This document shows, piece after piece, positions 38,243 to 46,651 of a stretch of 64,000 nucleotides of DNA. Both the position numbers and the translations under genes were made by a program. The notes beneath the pieces were generated by a model. That model did no database searches. It was not told where the DNA came from and was given only the letters and a program-made list of their open reading frames with translations. The stretch comes from an uncultured Schlesneria sp. (lineage in GTDB: Bacteria > Planctomycetota > Planctomycetia > Planctomycetales > Planctomycetaceae). The DNA lies in the NCBI GenBank assembly GCA_903858935.1, contig CAIOKO010000258.1, positions 62,001 through 126,000 on the forward strand. The letters run 5' to 3'. The number at the start of each line of letters is the position of its first letter. Within the stretch, counting starts at the first letter, position 1.

Positions 38243-38899
38243 GACCAACTTCAAAAAGTTCAACATGATTTGAAGAAAATTCACCAGATCTCGAACACCA
38301 CCAACCCGAGACGCCAATCGAGAATCACAAATCAATACAACAAAACGTTGAACAGAAGAGTAAGGAGAATCCATTTCATGAATCAACTCGCCCCGACGCA
38401 CCTGGCGCTTCACGAGCCAACCGCCGACCGAATCGACTGCATTTGCCTCCCTTCGCGTCCTTTTGTAAAAATGCCTTCCCGGATCCATCCCGCCTACCCG
38501 CCTACCCGCCTACCCGCCCCCCCCCTTTCAATGTTTTTTCAACAAATCTCAACAACGCGACATCTTTATATGAACACAACCTCACACTGTCAACACCATT
38601 CCGAGGATATTTTCTGAACGTTTGGAAGACGCTCCTGGAGCATGAGCGTCCAGTTGAGCCGTGCAACGTCAGTCACAGGATTCTTTTTTCGCCAATTCTC
38701 ATTCAGATTTCGTGAAACAATCCAAGGGCGGACTGGCTCACTTTGTCCCCTCGGTTAATACCAGCTTCCAGAAGAACCCTCGGAAACATCGCCGAACGCA
38801 TCCTTTGTCTGGTTTTCCAAACGGGCATTGCGCAAGTTGTCGTAAAAAACGACGCCGTAATGCGGTCACTTTGTTTGCGAACCCATTCCAAAACCCAGC

Positions 38900-39625
38900 C
38901 TAAGTCGTCGGGTTTTGAGGTGAAGCGACCACGGCACTTATTATAGCGTCCAAGCATTTTTCCGTCGCGTCGACTGCGTCTTTCGCGTACGAGACTATCT
39001 GAGTATGTCGACTTGGAATAGTCCAACAATAGTCTGCGTTGACAAATGGCTCACCCCTTGACGCATACGGTGCCGGATGCGAATACAAAACGTCTTCAAT
39101 TTCCGCATGTTGACATTTGCCACGAATATCTCGCAACTTCAATAGCCATTCTGTGTATTGCGAATCAAACAAAACCACTCCCAATGGAGATGTCTTGTGG
39201 CATTGATCTCGAACCGCAAACAAGCTCGCTTGCCGCTGTTTGATCTGAAGCTGATATGCCAGATTTAGCAGGCGTGCCATTGTGTCCGTCATATTGACCA
39301 ACGCCGCTATTAAGCCATCAAAAGCAAGGTAGACATGGTCAATAACAGCACCAGGATGATCAATTCTCAACGTTGATTCACCCAATTTGACGAGCAGGAA
39401 ATCTGGTTCTGCCGATTGTGATCCGCGGCGTCCGATTCCGTCGACTCTTTCCCACTGAATACCTTGAAGCAATTCAATATGCATTTCCGCAAATCGTGCC
39501 TTGCGCTTGATCGCCCGTATGAATGCATCAACCTCAGATGCGTTCGCAAGTGGACTTGGATAACCGGGTATTGGAAGGCTCAGCGCAGCCTGTAGCGCCG
39601 GGAGCCGGATCAGGACGCGTCTCAC
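38900..39625 (-). CDS. hypothetical protein with HEPN-like R-x4-H motif, coupled to STAND gene
   Basis: A 241-residue protein that I do not recognise as a named family. It is mostly alpha-helical; residues 95-130 form a long amphipathic helix (AALVNMTDTMARLLNLAYQL). Residues 160-180 (WLLKLRDIRGKCQHAEIEDVL) hold Arg168-x4-His173, the spacing of the catalytic R-x4-6-H motif of HEPN ribonucleases, inside a helix as expected. The start is GTG at 39625, overlapping the TGA of the STAND gene by four bases (GTGA), so the two proteins should be made together and probably act as one system. No signal peptide or membrane helix. HEPN identity and RNase activity are inference from one motif and topology. 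Confidence 0.75.
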   Translation of the reverse strand: MRRVLIRLPALQAALSLPIPGYPSPLANASEVDAFIRAIKRKARFAEMHIELLQGIQWERVDGIGRRGSQSAEPDFLLVKLGESTLRIDHPGAVIDHVYLAFDGLIAALVNMTDTMARLLNLAYQLQIKQRQASLFAVRDQCHKTSPLGVVLFDSQYTEWLLKLRDIRGKCQHAEIEDVLYSHPAPYASRGEPFVNADYCWTIPSRHTQIVSYAKDAVDATEKCLDAIISAVVASPQNPTT

Positions 39626-42600
39626 ACTTCGTCTCCCTCTTCATCCCACATGTCCATCTCGCGTTTGATGCTGTGTTCCGCATGTCGCACTAAATCCATA
39701 TAAAATTCAAATACGGCGGCAACATTAGAATACTGCTCTGCCAACTTAGCCGCCTCTGCCTTCATATTCAGGTGCCTAGGTGCTGGTTCTCCCGGAAGGC
39801 TGCTATACATACCAGTGGTAGCTAGCCCGTACAGTTCGCTGCCCGCTCGCTTAAGGCACTCATCGCTGGAGTTGGCGGCGGCTTGCAACAATTCAGCAAC
39901 GAAGTCATTCGACGAGAAAACGATTCCATGATCAAAGCCTCTCATCAGACGAGCAGCTGCGACAATCTTTGCGCACTCGCCCGAACGAACGAATTCTCGA
40001 AGCGCTACGAGTGCCGTAGTTAAATCAGTAGCTGCGACTCGGAACAATTCCGGCAACCAGAAACGGACCAAGTTGTCCGCATCAATTGCTGCGTCGCGAA
40101 TCGATCGGAGAAAATTCAGGTAATCTGTTGAGTTCTGAAGTCCCGGGAGTGACATGCCATGGGCGCTATATGGGATTGGCGTGTGGCGAGACTTCAGATC
40201 ACTTGTTTGAGTTTGGTCCGAAACCATGATGCGACGAAGTAGCATTTCTACTGTCTGTCGAGGCCGTACGGCAGAGGCGAATGCGATAAACTCAAGCACG
40301 TTGTAATTACGCCCCTCAAGTGACGGCAGCTTTTCGATGCGTGCCAAAATTGCGTCCACGTCGGCGTTCGATAGCAAAGCGGGATCAAGGCCGTACTTCG
40401 AGTCAAGGACTTGCAATACGTCTTCTGCCATTGAAAGATCATTTCCCCAGTCGATGCTGCAGAGAATCTCCAATGCTTGGACGGGGTCTTTTTCTCGGAA
40501 CGAGCAAAGCATTTGTGCTACTGCTTCCTTGACCTTCGTCGACGAGTCTTGACTAAGGCTACGTGCCACTTTCAAGATCGAGGAACTCTCATGAGAAGCG
40601 TCCGCCATGAATCGCAGTGCGTCCACCGCCTGCGCTCGCAGAAATTCATGCTCAGAATCGACGAGCTTATCAAAAACAATGGCATGCGCTGATTGCGGCT
40701 GGCAACCGTGAAGCGCAAATAGCGCTGGTCGCAAGAGTTGCCAACCTTGTGTGCCAGAGGCAATAAGCTGTTCGACAACAACATGGGCGGCATCGCATTT
40801 GAATTTTGTTATAGATATAACGAGTTGGCCCAGATGCGTATCGATTCGATCCGTAACCATGTTCAAGTCAGCAATTGTTCCCATAAGAGCCGCGACTGTT
40901 CCTTCAGCAGTCCGGTTGTGACTCCATAATGCTTCGGCGACGACTTGGCATTGTTTGTAAATTCTTTGTTCTTCAGCACTGAAGTTATCGAGTTTTTCTT
41001 GCCACGGAACGCCGTATAACAGATCAAAAAGCTCTTCGTTCGCGACCGGAGGACAACTCCTCAGTGCAACTTCTACTTTCGTGCCAATCCAAGGCCAGCT
41101 TTGACGTGAAAAATCACGGAACTGTCTTCGGGCAATAAAGCGAACAATCTCCGACTTTGCTGATTTAGCGATTTTCTCTATCAAAGCGATCGCATTTTCA
41201 GCTTCGGGCCGCCACACTTCCAGGTCTGCTATATCGAACCGTGCACCGTATAACGGTCGCGGAGCGTGTAGAAGCACAGCAATTTGACACACCGCCGCCG
41301 CTGCCTCGGCAACATTAACGCCATAAGCTATTTTTTCGAAAGCGAGAACGACCGCGTGCCGTCTATTCCTGATTTCGTTGAAGGAATTTGCCAATGAGAA
41401 CTGGCCAAAGCTCACTTGCCTTCGGCTGAATTCCGTCGTTTCAGCGAATCGATCAAGAGCTGATGCGAGTATTGGAAATGCCCACTCGACTTTTTCTGAA
41501 CGCGCAGGGTCGAGAAGTCGTTCGATGAGGAATTCAATTGTCTTGGCTTGGACGCTCTCTGCCGATTTCCAGTTCCGTTGAGATTCGTATTTAACTAAAT
41601 CATGAATTCTTCTTCTTGGATGGCTTGGATTAGGATTTGTTGCTCGATCGTCAATGACTGCGAAATTCCATAGTCGACTGAGGCACCGATAGGTGAAATC
41701 CGAATGAGAAGCGATGAATGAGAATAGATCCGTCAGGGCTTCCTTTACGGTGTCACAATTGTCCTCAAGACCCCAACGAACTCTTTCCTTGTCTTCGGGA
41801 GCAATTGGGAAGTCAGCAAGCCATTCTGCGATCCGAAGGACGTCTTCCGGCGCGAATACGGCGGCGCGTTTGATCTGTTGTAACAAACGAGTACGTTGCG
41901 AATTTGTGGCTTCAGGAAGAAATCCTAGAATATCGCGCCAAATCGAGGTGAGTACAGGGTCATGGCTAGCCGTGGCGGTCCCGCGCCAGTCAAGTTCGGC
42001 AGCATTAGCAAGGATGTTTTCAAGCATTGATGGCGCGAAATTTCGAACCATTACTTCGACAAATCCTGTTGCTCTCCCAATTTCATCGACTGCGGCTTGA
42101 TAGAGCAGGTGATCCGAAAGCACGTCAGGCGTGACGCGGATAAGACGACCGCGTCGCAGTAGATATCCTGAACGTTCAAGGATAGCAAGAATCCGCCGGA
42201 TTTCATGTTCAGCCGAGCTTAAGACGGATTTGAGTTTTACCACAAATTCAACGTCTTCGCTGGATATTGGACCAACGGCGGCGAGGACCTGTAAGATTTT
42301 GCGACGAAGCGTTTCGTCCTCCTGCGTCAATCCGGGGTCGTTAAGAAGGCGGTCCAAAACAATGTTGCCGAACACCTCCGGAGTTCGTTCAAGTATTTCT
42401 GGAACAACGAGCTTTTCAACAATGCAACGCGCACCGACCCGAATTACCAAAGGATTTCGATCCGCAAGTCGAACGAGACGATCCGCCAAATGACTCAGCT
42501 CATTTCCCAAACAAGCTGACGCAAGCGAGTCTGCGCAGTCTTTTGTTAGCGATGCAAGTTCAATTTCTGGTAGCCCACTGCCTGTGATCATTGATGCGAT

Positions 42601-43494
42601 CAAAGGACGAACAACCCCAACTGCACTTGGTCGACACGACACTATGCAACGTATGTACTCGTTGTGCTGATGGCAATCTGCAATGAGTCGGTCCAAATCG
42701 GGTCTACGATGCGCGTCATCAAACACGAGTACCGTAGGTGTAATAGGCAGCCGGTTGATGTCATCGGATGACCAATGTGCACCCGAATCAACAAAGAGCA
42801 CTTTTGGCGAATCTGGGTTTTCAGCGACCGCCCTTGCAGTCTCAAGAAGGAGCCTACTCTTGCCACACCCACCGGGCGCCTTCAAAAGTAGCAGAGGCAC
42901 CGCACCGTTGATAAAGGCTGAGAGTTGCTGGATCTCAGAATCTCTTCCGACGAAAGGTCCTTGGTGATTAAAAACGGCATCCCCGTCCAATTCTCTCGCA
43001 AAGTATCGACGGTATGGCTGAAAGAGCGAAAACCGATTTGCCAGTTCACCCTTGTCCTTTGCAGTAGTAAGCGCTGCCAGAATCTTGGGCGATAATCGGT
43101 CGAAAGAATCGGCCGACAAAAGCGAATCGAAGGTTGTCGTGCTTCCAACCTCAGTAAGAAAGTCTGAGATACGCTCCTTTTCTTCTTCCGATACTTCACC
43201 GTCCGGCACGCGAAATGCCAAAACCGGAATTCCCGCCCCTCGAGCTTCGCGGAATTCCGCATGAGTGTAGGAGATACCAGATGGCAATAATGAACCATAT
43301 CGAGGCCCTATGATGAGAACAACGACGTCAGCCTTGCGGGCTTCACGAATGCATACATCAATTGGAATGTCGACCTGTGCCCCGAAATCCTCCATCGCAC
43401 TGACTTCGTATCCAGCCTTCCGAAGGTCTGCGTTAATCTGCTCGCGAGTATTCTCAAGTCCCTTCGCGACAGAACTGACGAATACTCTAATCAT
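39622..43494 (-). CDS. DUF4062-STAND NTPase with long helical-repeat C-terminus
   Basis: A 1290-residue signal-transducing NTPase. Residues 1-100 are a DUF4062 domain (IRVFVSSVAKGLENTREQI, then VVVLIIGPRYGSLLPSGISYTHAEFREA), a TIR/SLOG-like fold found N-terminal to NTPases. Residues 180-390 are the NTPase: FVGRDSEIQQL, Walker A APGGCGKS (206-213), Walker B VLVFDDAH (255-262), and IVSCRPS. Residues about 390-470 look like a winged-helix (LQVLAAVGPISSEDVEFV, LERSGYLLRRG). The remaining 800 residues are helical with HEAT/TPR character and would serve as sensor. This matches the architecture of STAND defence proteins such as Avs. It is the first gene of a two-gene operon with a HEPN-like protein. 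Codon use shows no stop or frame break; full length seems intact. Confidence 0.9.
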   Translation of the reverse strand: MIRVFVSSVAKGLENTREQINADLRKAGYEVSAMEDFGAQVDIPIDVCIREARKADVVVLIIGPRYGSLLPSGISYTHAEFREARGAGIPVLAFRVPDGEVSEEEKERISDFLTEVGSTTTFDSLLSADSFDRLSPKILAALTTAKDKGELANRFSLFQPYRRYFARELDGDAVFNHQGPFVGRDSEIQQLSAFINGAVPLLLLKAPGGCGKSRLLLETARAVAENPDSPKVLFVDSGAHWSSDDINRLPITPTVLVFDDAHRRPDLDRLIADCHQHNEYIRCIVSCRPSAVGVVRPLIASMITGSGLPEIELASLTKDCADSLASACLGNELSHLADRLVRLADRNPLVIRVGARCIVEKLVVPEILERTPEVFGNIVLDRLLNDPGLTQEDETLRRKILQVLAAVGPISSEDVEFVVKLKSVLSSAEHEIRRILAILERSGYLLRRGRLIRVTPDVLSDHLLYQAAVDEIGRATGFVEVMVRNFAPSMLENILANAAELDWRGTATASHDPVLTSIWRDILGFLPEATNSQRTRLLQQIKRAAVFAPEDVLRIAEWLADFPIAPEDKERVRWGLEDNCDTVKEALTDLFSFIASHSDFTYRCLSRLWNFAVIDDRATNPNPSHPRRRIHDLVKYESQRNWKSAESVQAKTIEFLIERLLDPARSEKVEWAFPILASALDRFAETTEFSRRQVSFGQFSLANSFNEIRNRRHAVVLAFEKIAYGVNVAEAAAAVCQIAVLLHAPRPLYGARFDIADLEVWRPEAENAIALIEKIAKSAKSEIVRFIARRQFRDFSRQSWPWIGTKVEVALRSCPPVANEELFDLLYGVPWQEKLDNFSAEEQRIYKQCQVVAEALWSHNRTAEGTVAALMGTIADLNMVTDRIDTHLGQLVISITKFKCDAAHVVVEQLIASGTQGWQLLRPALFALHGCQPQSAHAIVFDKLVDSEHEFLRAQAVDALRFMADASHESSSILKVARSLSQDSSTKVKEAVAQMLCSFREKDPVQALEILCSIDWGNDLSMAEDVLQVLDSKYGLDPALLSNADVDAILARIEKLPSLEGRNYNVLEFIAFASAVRPRQTVEMLLRRIMVSDQTQTSDLKSRHTPIPYSAHGMSLPGLQNSTDYLNFLRSIRDAAIDADNLVRFWLPELFRVAATDLTTALVALREFVRSGECAKIVAAARLMRGFDHGIVFSSNDFVAELLQAAANSSDECLKRAGSELYGLATTGMYSSLPGEPAPRHLNMKAEAAKLAEQYSNVAAVFEFYMDLVRHAEHSIKREMDMWDEEGDEV

Positions 43495-43805
43495 GTTGAT
43501 AATCCCAATTTTCGTGCGTTATCGTGAATAATAACGATCCGAGCTACGCACTCCCGAATAAACGTCAGCCATCGTGACTTAAGTCCAGCTTTAGATCCTA
43601 CTGCCATGCAGCAGTTCGATAATCGGCCTGAGAAAGTAATCCCTTCTCGTGTCTAATGACATTCGTATAACTTCGATTATCTAGGCAGAACAACAATCCG
43701 TCGCGAGCGCGACTGCACTGCCGTAGCCAGAATTCCTCGAACCAGCACTTGAAAACTCTCTGCGAACAGATGAGTACTTTCAAGTCCGAATGGACCAAAT
43801 AACAG
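43495..43805. other. upstream region of STAND operon
   Basis: About 310 bases between the STAND start and the PIN-domain relic, and the probable promoter region of the operon. Short frames on both strands have no recognisable content, and no antitoxin-like gene could be made out. Confidence 0.4.
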
Positions 43806-44239
43806 ATGTATGTTTGGAATGGATCGCTGAGACTCATCGCATTGGGTATCTAAGCCTGTGATCGTGCCGACCCGGTCAAGCAGGTCGTAGCCGAAGAACT
43901 GCTCGATCGTTTGATGAAAAACTCAAGCCAGACCATTCTGCCTTGGCAAGTTGCGGTGGAGCTCTTGTCGTATTGGCGGAAGCTCAGAAATCTCGGTAGC
44001 TTGAACGAAATAGGGTAAAGATCTATTTCGACCAGGCCGTTCAGATGTTTCCCGTGCAAATGCCGACAATCGCAGTATTAGAACGATCATTCACGTTGCG
44101 GGAGCATTTTTCTTTATCGCATTGGGACAGCTTGTTGATCGCCGCACGCCTGGAATCCAAAGTCGATGCGCTTTACTCAGAAGATATGCAGCATGGTGCC
44201 ACTTATGGCGGTGTTGCCATCGTCAATTCGTTTTTGTGA
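43806..44239 (+). pseudogene. decayed VapC-like PIN-domain gene
   Basis: Two frames together make a PIN-domain ribonuclease of VapC type. Frame one (43854-44013) reads DRADPVKQVVAEELL..LPWQVAVELLSYWRKL and runs into TAA at 44016. Frame two continues from about 44003 (NRVKIYFDQAVQMFP) through LSHWDSLLIAARLE and ALYSEDMQHG to IVNSFL, stopping at 44239. The halves match the middle and C-terminal parts of VapC toxins, including the acidic SEDMQHG and HWDSLLIA motifs. A second break, TAA at 43851, separates a possible start at 43806, and the N-terminal DTN motif is not recognisable. So at least one frameshift near 44003 and an in-frame stop have destroyed it. No antitoxin gene found. Confidence 0.75.
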
Positions 44240-44460
44240 GTCGGACCGCTTCGGTCAAAAAGGGACCGCTCAGATTGAGTGAATAACCGCGCCTCGCAGA
44301 GAAGCGGGAGCGGAGCGGCGGGATTGCCGTCAACCGAGGCGTCATTTCCCGTTGGAGCATTGCGAAAAATCGGGGCTGGGGCAACGCTCAAAGAGATCGG
44401 CTGAACGCCGATCGGCCTGCGCCGATGGCTGCGGGTTAAACGATGAAACGGTCGCTTTCC
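44240..44460. other. spacer with small hairpin
   Basis: Between the PIN relic and the zinc-ribbon gene. GACCG CTT CGGTC at about 44243-44255 forms a small hairpin followed by an A-run. No gene. Confidence 0.35.
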
Positions 44461-44841
44461 TTAAACATCCTTCGTCTTTTTGGGTTCGACCTTCTTGGGG
44501 ATGACGAATTCGGATTGGCAGCGTGGACACTTTCCCGATCGTCCGCGATGTTGTTCTTTGACCCGGATACGGCAACCATTGGGGCAGGTGATGAGGAACG
44601 TATCCTTGGCTCGCAATTCCTTGCGGACACTCTCCAGGGCCTTCTCTTCTTCCGCCGCGATCTTCAATAACTCATCAGCCGCTGCGGCTTCGAGTTCCTG
44701 TTTTGACATGGGTGGCTCGACAAAACGAATGGGAGGCTCTTCCACTTCGCTGCGAACGGGTGGTTCTTCAAATTCAACGATCTCTTGAGATTCGGCCGCC
44801 GCGAACATCTCGTCAAATGAATCCGGGTCAATTGATGTCAT
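44461..44841 (-). CDS. hypothetical protein with C-terminal zinc ribbon
   Basis: A 126-residue cytoplasmic protein. The first 70 residues are acidic and Pro/Glu-rich with a predicted helix (KQELEAAAADELLKIAAEEEKAL). Residues 86-108 form a zinc ribbon: Cys86 and Cys90 (CPNGC) and Cys105 and Cys108 (CPRC), with the TFLITCPNGC lead typical of ribbons found in many planctomycete proteins. The tail is Lys-rich. The start ATG at 44841 is preceded by GGAGGG; an in-frame TTG further upstream is less likely. Function unknown; may bind nucleic acid or protein. Confidence 0.75.
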   Translation of the reverse strand: MTSIDPDSFDEMFAAAESQEIVEFEEPPVRSEVEEPPIRFVEPPMSKQELEAAAADELLKIAAEEEKALESVRKELRAKDTFLITCPNGCRIRVKEQHRGRSGKCPRCQSEFVIPKKVEPKKTKDV

Positions 44842-44914
44842 CTGATTGCCCTCCAAAGGATGTGATACTCGTTAAATCAAGGATCATAACCTGATATCCG
44901 CCTCGCGGGGAGTA

Positions 44915-46234
44915 TTATTTCATTTCGCGAACATGCCTGTAAGCAGCTTCCTGCATAAACTTTGAGGCGGCTGGCGTGCTGGTGTGTCCTGACGCCACGT
45001 CCGCGTGCATCGCTTTGGGGATCGTCAGCGCGTTATAGGCTGCATAGACACTGGTCGGGGGACATGTGGTATCGATGAAGCCAACAGTGACCACAGCCCC
45101 TTTACATTTCGCACGCGACGCGAAGTTCACGCAATCGACGTAGCGCGCTGCTTCTAGCGCAACGGGATCAGCCTTACCCTGGGGATCAAGGGGAACGATT
45201 TTGGGCCAGCCGTTGATCCGGTTGACTGCAACACCCGTATGATCGCAACCAGCGGGAACGCCCGCACAAAAGAACGTGACGCGAGGGTCGAGTCCCGCCG
45301 CCGCGAAGGCCTGGAAGCCCCCCTGACTGCTGCCATAGACGATCACGGTTTTTCCGTCCCATTCCGGCTGTTCGGTCAGAAAGTCGATCGCGCGAATCAG
45401 GCGGAGAAACATCCCTTTGAAATAACACTGGTCGCGATCCTGGCGGCCCTCATTGCGATAGTCCTTCAATTCTCCTTGAGCAAGTGCCGTGTAAAACTCG
45501 TCCGGCTTGCCGTTCGGAATCCCATGCGCATTAATGTCGAGCGACAGCATTCCCCCTTCTTTGTCCGCCCAATGGGTGCTGCCAAGATTGGCGCTCCGGA
45601 CCCCTGCCCCATGCACGAAAAGAATTGCAGGGAGTGACTTTGGTTTGGCATTCTGCGGACGGCCGAAGTAGCCCGAAACGGGTTTGCCAAGACACGAAAC
45701 CTGCACATCAAACGCATCTACCCCTTTTGCCGGTGATTCGACCGAGGTCAGCAACGATTTGACGGGGACTTTTGCCAGCGCCTCCTTCTGCGCCGCCCAG
45801 AACTGGTCGAAATCATCGGGGACCGGCAGACTGGGCTTCAGTTGCAGCGGATCATAGCCTGCCCCGGCCAACGCCACGGTCTTCCCGATCGTCGCGCGCA
45901 ACAGCAGGAAGCCGGGTTCGTCGAGCTTCCCGGTGATCGTGGTTTTGCCCTCTTTCAAAACCAAAGTCTGGGATGGTTGTGATTGCCAACCATCCTTGGA
46001 AAACACGCAGATGACTTTTCCGTCAGCAGGCTTTTTTTCATCATCAAGGGCCTCGATGGAAAAAGTCGCGAGTTCCCCGACGCCATATAACGCATCCGCT
46101 CGATCCGCGGTCACCTTGAGCGTGATCACCTTTGGCTGCGTGGCCGTCTCCTGAGCACGCAACGGAGTGAACTGTACTGCCGTCAGAGCGATGATTACGA
46201 AAAGTTTTGAAAGGTGTTTCACAGACATTTTCAC
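44915..46234 (-). CDS. exported acetylxylan-esterase-family hydrolase
   Basis: A 439-residue exported alpha/beta-hydrolase. A signal peptide (hydrophobic LFVIIALTAVQF, ending RAQE) is followed by a beta-sandwich domain of about 100 residues and then an AXE1/cephalosporin-C-deacetylase domain: FDQFWAAQKEAL, FVHGAG, nucleophile GSSQGG with Ser303, and the catalytic Asp388 (GFIDTTCPP) and His417 (SGHTSTP). Such enzymes remove acetyl groups from xylan or related polymers. The GTG at 46234 has AAGGG at seven bases and is retained; the ATG two codons in is possible. Monocistronic. Confidence 0.9.
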   Translation of the reverse strand: MKMSVKHLSKLFVIIALTAVQFTPLRAQETATQPKVITLKVTADRADALYGVGELATFSIEALDDEKKPADGKVICVFSKDGWQSQPSQTLVLKEGKTTITGKLDEPGFLLLRATIGKTVALAGAGYDPLQLKPSLPVPDDFDQFWAAQKEALAKVPVKSLLTSVESPAKGVDAFDVQVSCLGKPVSGYFGRPQNAKPKSLPAILFVHGAGVRSANLGSTHWADKEGGMLSLDINAHGIPNGKPDEFYTALAQGELKDYRNEGRQDRDQCYFKGMFLRLIRAIDFLTEQPEWDGKTVIVYGSSQGGFQAFAAAGLDPRVTFFCAGVPAGCDHTGVAVNRINGWPKIVPLDPQGKADPVALEAARYVDCVNFASRAKCKGAVVTVGFIDTTCPPTSVYAAYNALTIPKAMHADVASGHTSTPAASKFMQEAAYRHVREMK

Positions 46235-46651
46235 AGCGCGGCCCTTCGGTGTTTGTGGAATTGAGCATCAAAAACTTCTGCGGTTTGAATCCGCGTCATG
46301 AAATGTTACCGAGGACTCGCGCCGGAAACACCGCTGCGGCACGTTACACACCGTGCGAAGGCCTCCTGACCTGTTGCCCGTGAATAAGCACTTTCAGTAC
46401 TTCCCGATTATGGCACAGGTTTTTCGCCAGCGATATTTCCGGATTTTCTTCTGGCGATATTTAAGGGAGTGACAGGATGTCCGCGACTTTGAAACACGGA
46501 TCAAATTCCGCCGAACTGGATGAAATTCGTCTGGGTGAACTTGGTCGACTTCAATTCTGCGTAAAAAGCCTATGAAACAAGTAAGTTTATCAACACAATC
46601 ACGATCTTCTTTTGGTGGGACATCGAAGACTTATCGCCATCCTATAGCTGG
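46235..46651. other. intergenic region downstream of xseA
   Basis: About 420 bases between esterase and xseA, both minus. Its only notable content is a possible tiny plus-strand frame at 46477-46575. No xseB (small subunit) gene is present here on the minus strand. Confidence 0.4.
46477..46575 (+). CDS. possible 32-residue small protein
   Basis: A short frame on the plus strand, antisense to the flanking genes, with a good AAGGGAG site nine bases before its ATG. The product starts MSATLKHGSN and ends FCVKSL. No homology recognised. It may be chance. Confidence 0.22.
   Translation: MSATLKHGSNSAELDEIRLGELGRLQFCVKSL

Larger units (their letters stand above)
37182..38899. other. 1.7 kb repeat-rich intergenic region
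   Basis: No convincing gene. It holds short palindromes of the type CCCAAGCTCCAGCTTGGG (37340-37357) and CGAAGCTCCGCTTCG (37369-37383). Microrepeats follow: GTTTGTTCGA-type near 37651-37671, TACGAGTTTG/TACGAGTTCG near 37732-37755, a 23-base direct repeat at 38157-38179 and 38220-38242, and an octamer GCCTACCC repeated three times at 38492-38515 followed by a C-run. An open frame of 154 codons at 37507-37971 (minus) looks like a translation of this low-complexity DNA. Confidence 0.6.

Noticed and set aside
43598-43837. 79-codon minus-strand frame upstream of the STAND gene
   Set aside because: It overlaps the PIN-domain relic on the opposite strand and has no recognisable content, and I could not read it as an antitoxin.
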